5,780 bases of DNA from JAWWPY01 sp964412845 (GTDB taxonomy: Bacteria > Actinomycetota > Actinomycetes > Streptosporangiales > Streptosporangiaceae). How positions within the stretch are numbered: position 1 is the first letter of the stretch; each line of letters opens with the position of its first letter. Made by a program: the position numbers and the translations under genes. This document shows, piece after piece, positions 5,255 to 5,780 of the stretch. Under the pieces are notes generated by a model. That model was not told where the DNA came from and searched no databases. It worked only from the letters and a program-made list of their open reading frames with translations. The stretch spans positions 1 to 5,780 of the forward strand of contig CAYPQM010000262.1 of the NCBI GenBank assembly GCA_964412845.1, written 5' to 3'.

Positions 5255-5780
5255 ATGAGCAATCGGACTACCGGCGTATCCACCGACGCAGCGGGGCGTC
5301 CCGGCCGGCTGCGCTGGCCGGCCCGGGCCGCGTCGGTCCTGGTCATTGCGGCGGCCTCGGTGCTGCCGTCGGTCGGCCCCGCGCTCGCGGCCACCGGTCA
5401 TCAGCGGCCGGCCCAGCCGGCCGCGGTCAGATTGCTGCTGGGTCAGCGGATCGCGGCATACGCCAAGACGTTCGTCGGCCGCTACCCGTACCAGTGGGGC
5501 GGGAACTCACCGCTGACCGGTTTCGATTGCTCGGGCCTGACCTCGTACATCTACCAGCAGTACGGCAAGGTCATCCCCCGGTCCGCGCAGGCCCAGTTCC
5601 TGGCGTTCCGCAAGGTCAGCGGCCAGCCATGGCGCGGCGACCTGGTCTTCTTCCACGACAAGACCGGCTACGTCTACCACGTCGGCATTTATGAGGGCAA
5701 CGGGATGCTGGTCGCGGCGGCCGACAAGAAGGAAGGCATCACCTACGAGACGATCTGGGACGCCACCGTCACGTTCGGGA
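5255..5780 (+). CDS. Secreted NlpC/P60 family cell-wall peptidase (3' end outside window)
   Basis: The ATG at 5255 opens a frame that runs off the right edge after 175 codons. Residues 1-45 look like a Sec signal peptide: a basic n-region (RPGRLRWPARAAS), a hydrophobic core (VLVIAAASVL) and an ALA-A cleavage site near residue 45. An Ala/Pro-rich spacer leads to the NlpC/P60 domain: YPYQWGGNSPLTGFDCSGLTS with Cys92 as nucleophile, the IPRSAQAQF block (107-115), GDLVFF (128-133), and YHVGIYEGNG (141-150) with His142. The Cys-His spacing of 50 fits the family. Such enzymes cut gamma-D-glutamyl-diamino acid bonds in peptidoglycan stem peptides, outside the membrane. The third catalytic position, normally His, Asn, Gln or Glu about 12 residues after the His, is Ala154 here. 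No LysM, SH3 or coiled-coil region precedes the domain, so this appears to be a small, single-domain hydrolase. It is divergent from helY with a 165-bp gap. Confidence 0.92.
   Translation, partial: MSNRTTGVSTDAAGRPGRLRWPARAASVLVIAAASVLPSVGPALAATGHQRPAQPAAVRLLLGQRIAAYAKTFVGRYPYQWGGNSPLTGFDCSGLTSYIYQQYGKVIPRSAQAQFLAFRKVSGQPWRGDLVFFHDKTGYVYHVGIYEGNGMLVAAADKKEGITYETIWDATVTFG

Noticed and set aside
5167..5394. 75-aa minus-strand ORF across the helY/NlpC gap
   Set aside because: It is antisense to the signal-peptide region of the hydrolase and has no recognisable motif or good start signal.
1..5780. CRISPR array, insertion sequence, tRNA or rRNA
   Set aside because: No regularly spaced direct repeats, transposase motifs, terminal inverted repeats or structural RNA signatures were seen.

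Overview
The window is very GC-rich, with G/C-dominated third codon positions, weak Shine-Dalgarno sites and long spurious antisense ORFs. Together with an actinobacterial-type HelY helicase and a nearby stand-alone 5'-3' exonuclease, this points to a high-GC actinomycete. The genus cannot be fixed from the sequence.

Layout, left to right. (1) Bases 1-438, plus strand: the C-terminal end of a SpoIIE/PP2C-type serine phosphatase whose start lies outside the window. (2) A 54-bp convergent gap with a possible two-way hairpin terminator. (3) Bases 493-1407, minus strand: a 5'-3' exonuclease of the FEN / DNA polymerase I N-terminal type, interrupted by one in-frame TAG that separates its metal-binding residues into two ORFs. 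(4) Bases 1491-2006, minus strand: a GNAT N-acetyltransferase. (5) Bases 2007-2290: a gene-free gap holding several hairpin-forming inverted repeats, some of which cannot form together. (6) Bases 2291-5089, minus strand: a complete Ski2-like helicase, HelY, the main gene of the window. (7) Bases 5090-5254: a divergent intergenic region with a candidate leaderless helY promoter, an imperfect inverted repeat, a candidate plus-strand promoter and a ribosome binding site. (8) Bases 5255-5780, plus strand: a secreted NlpC/P60 cell-wall hydrolase that runs off the right edge.

How the genes relate. helY, the GNAT gene and the exonuclease are co-directional on the minus strand, but gaps of 284 and 83 bp with hairpins make a single tight operon unlikely. 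helY near this exonuclease recalls the M. tuberculosis Rv2090-Rv2092c neighbourhood. However, the tatA/tatC genes that sit upstream of helY there are not here; a divergent NlpC/P60 gene takes that side. The phosphatase and the hydrolase are flanking genes with no evident functional link to the helicase.

I found no CRISPR array, transposon, tRNA, rRNA or phage defence cassette, and no convincing undescribed multi-gene system. The points most worth a second look are the nonsense codon in the exonuclease, the structured helY-GNAT gap, the organisation of the divergent helY/NlpC regulatory region, and the non-canonical third catalytic position of the NlpC/P60 domain.
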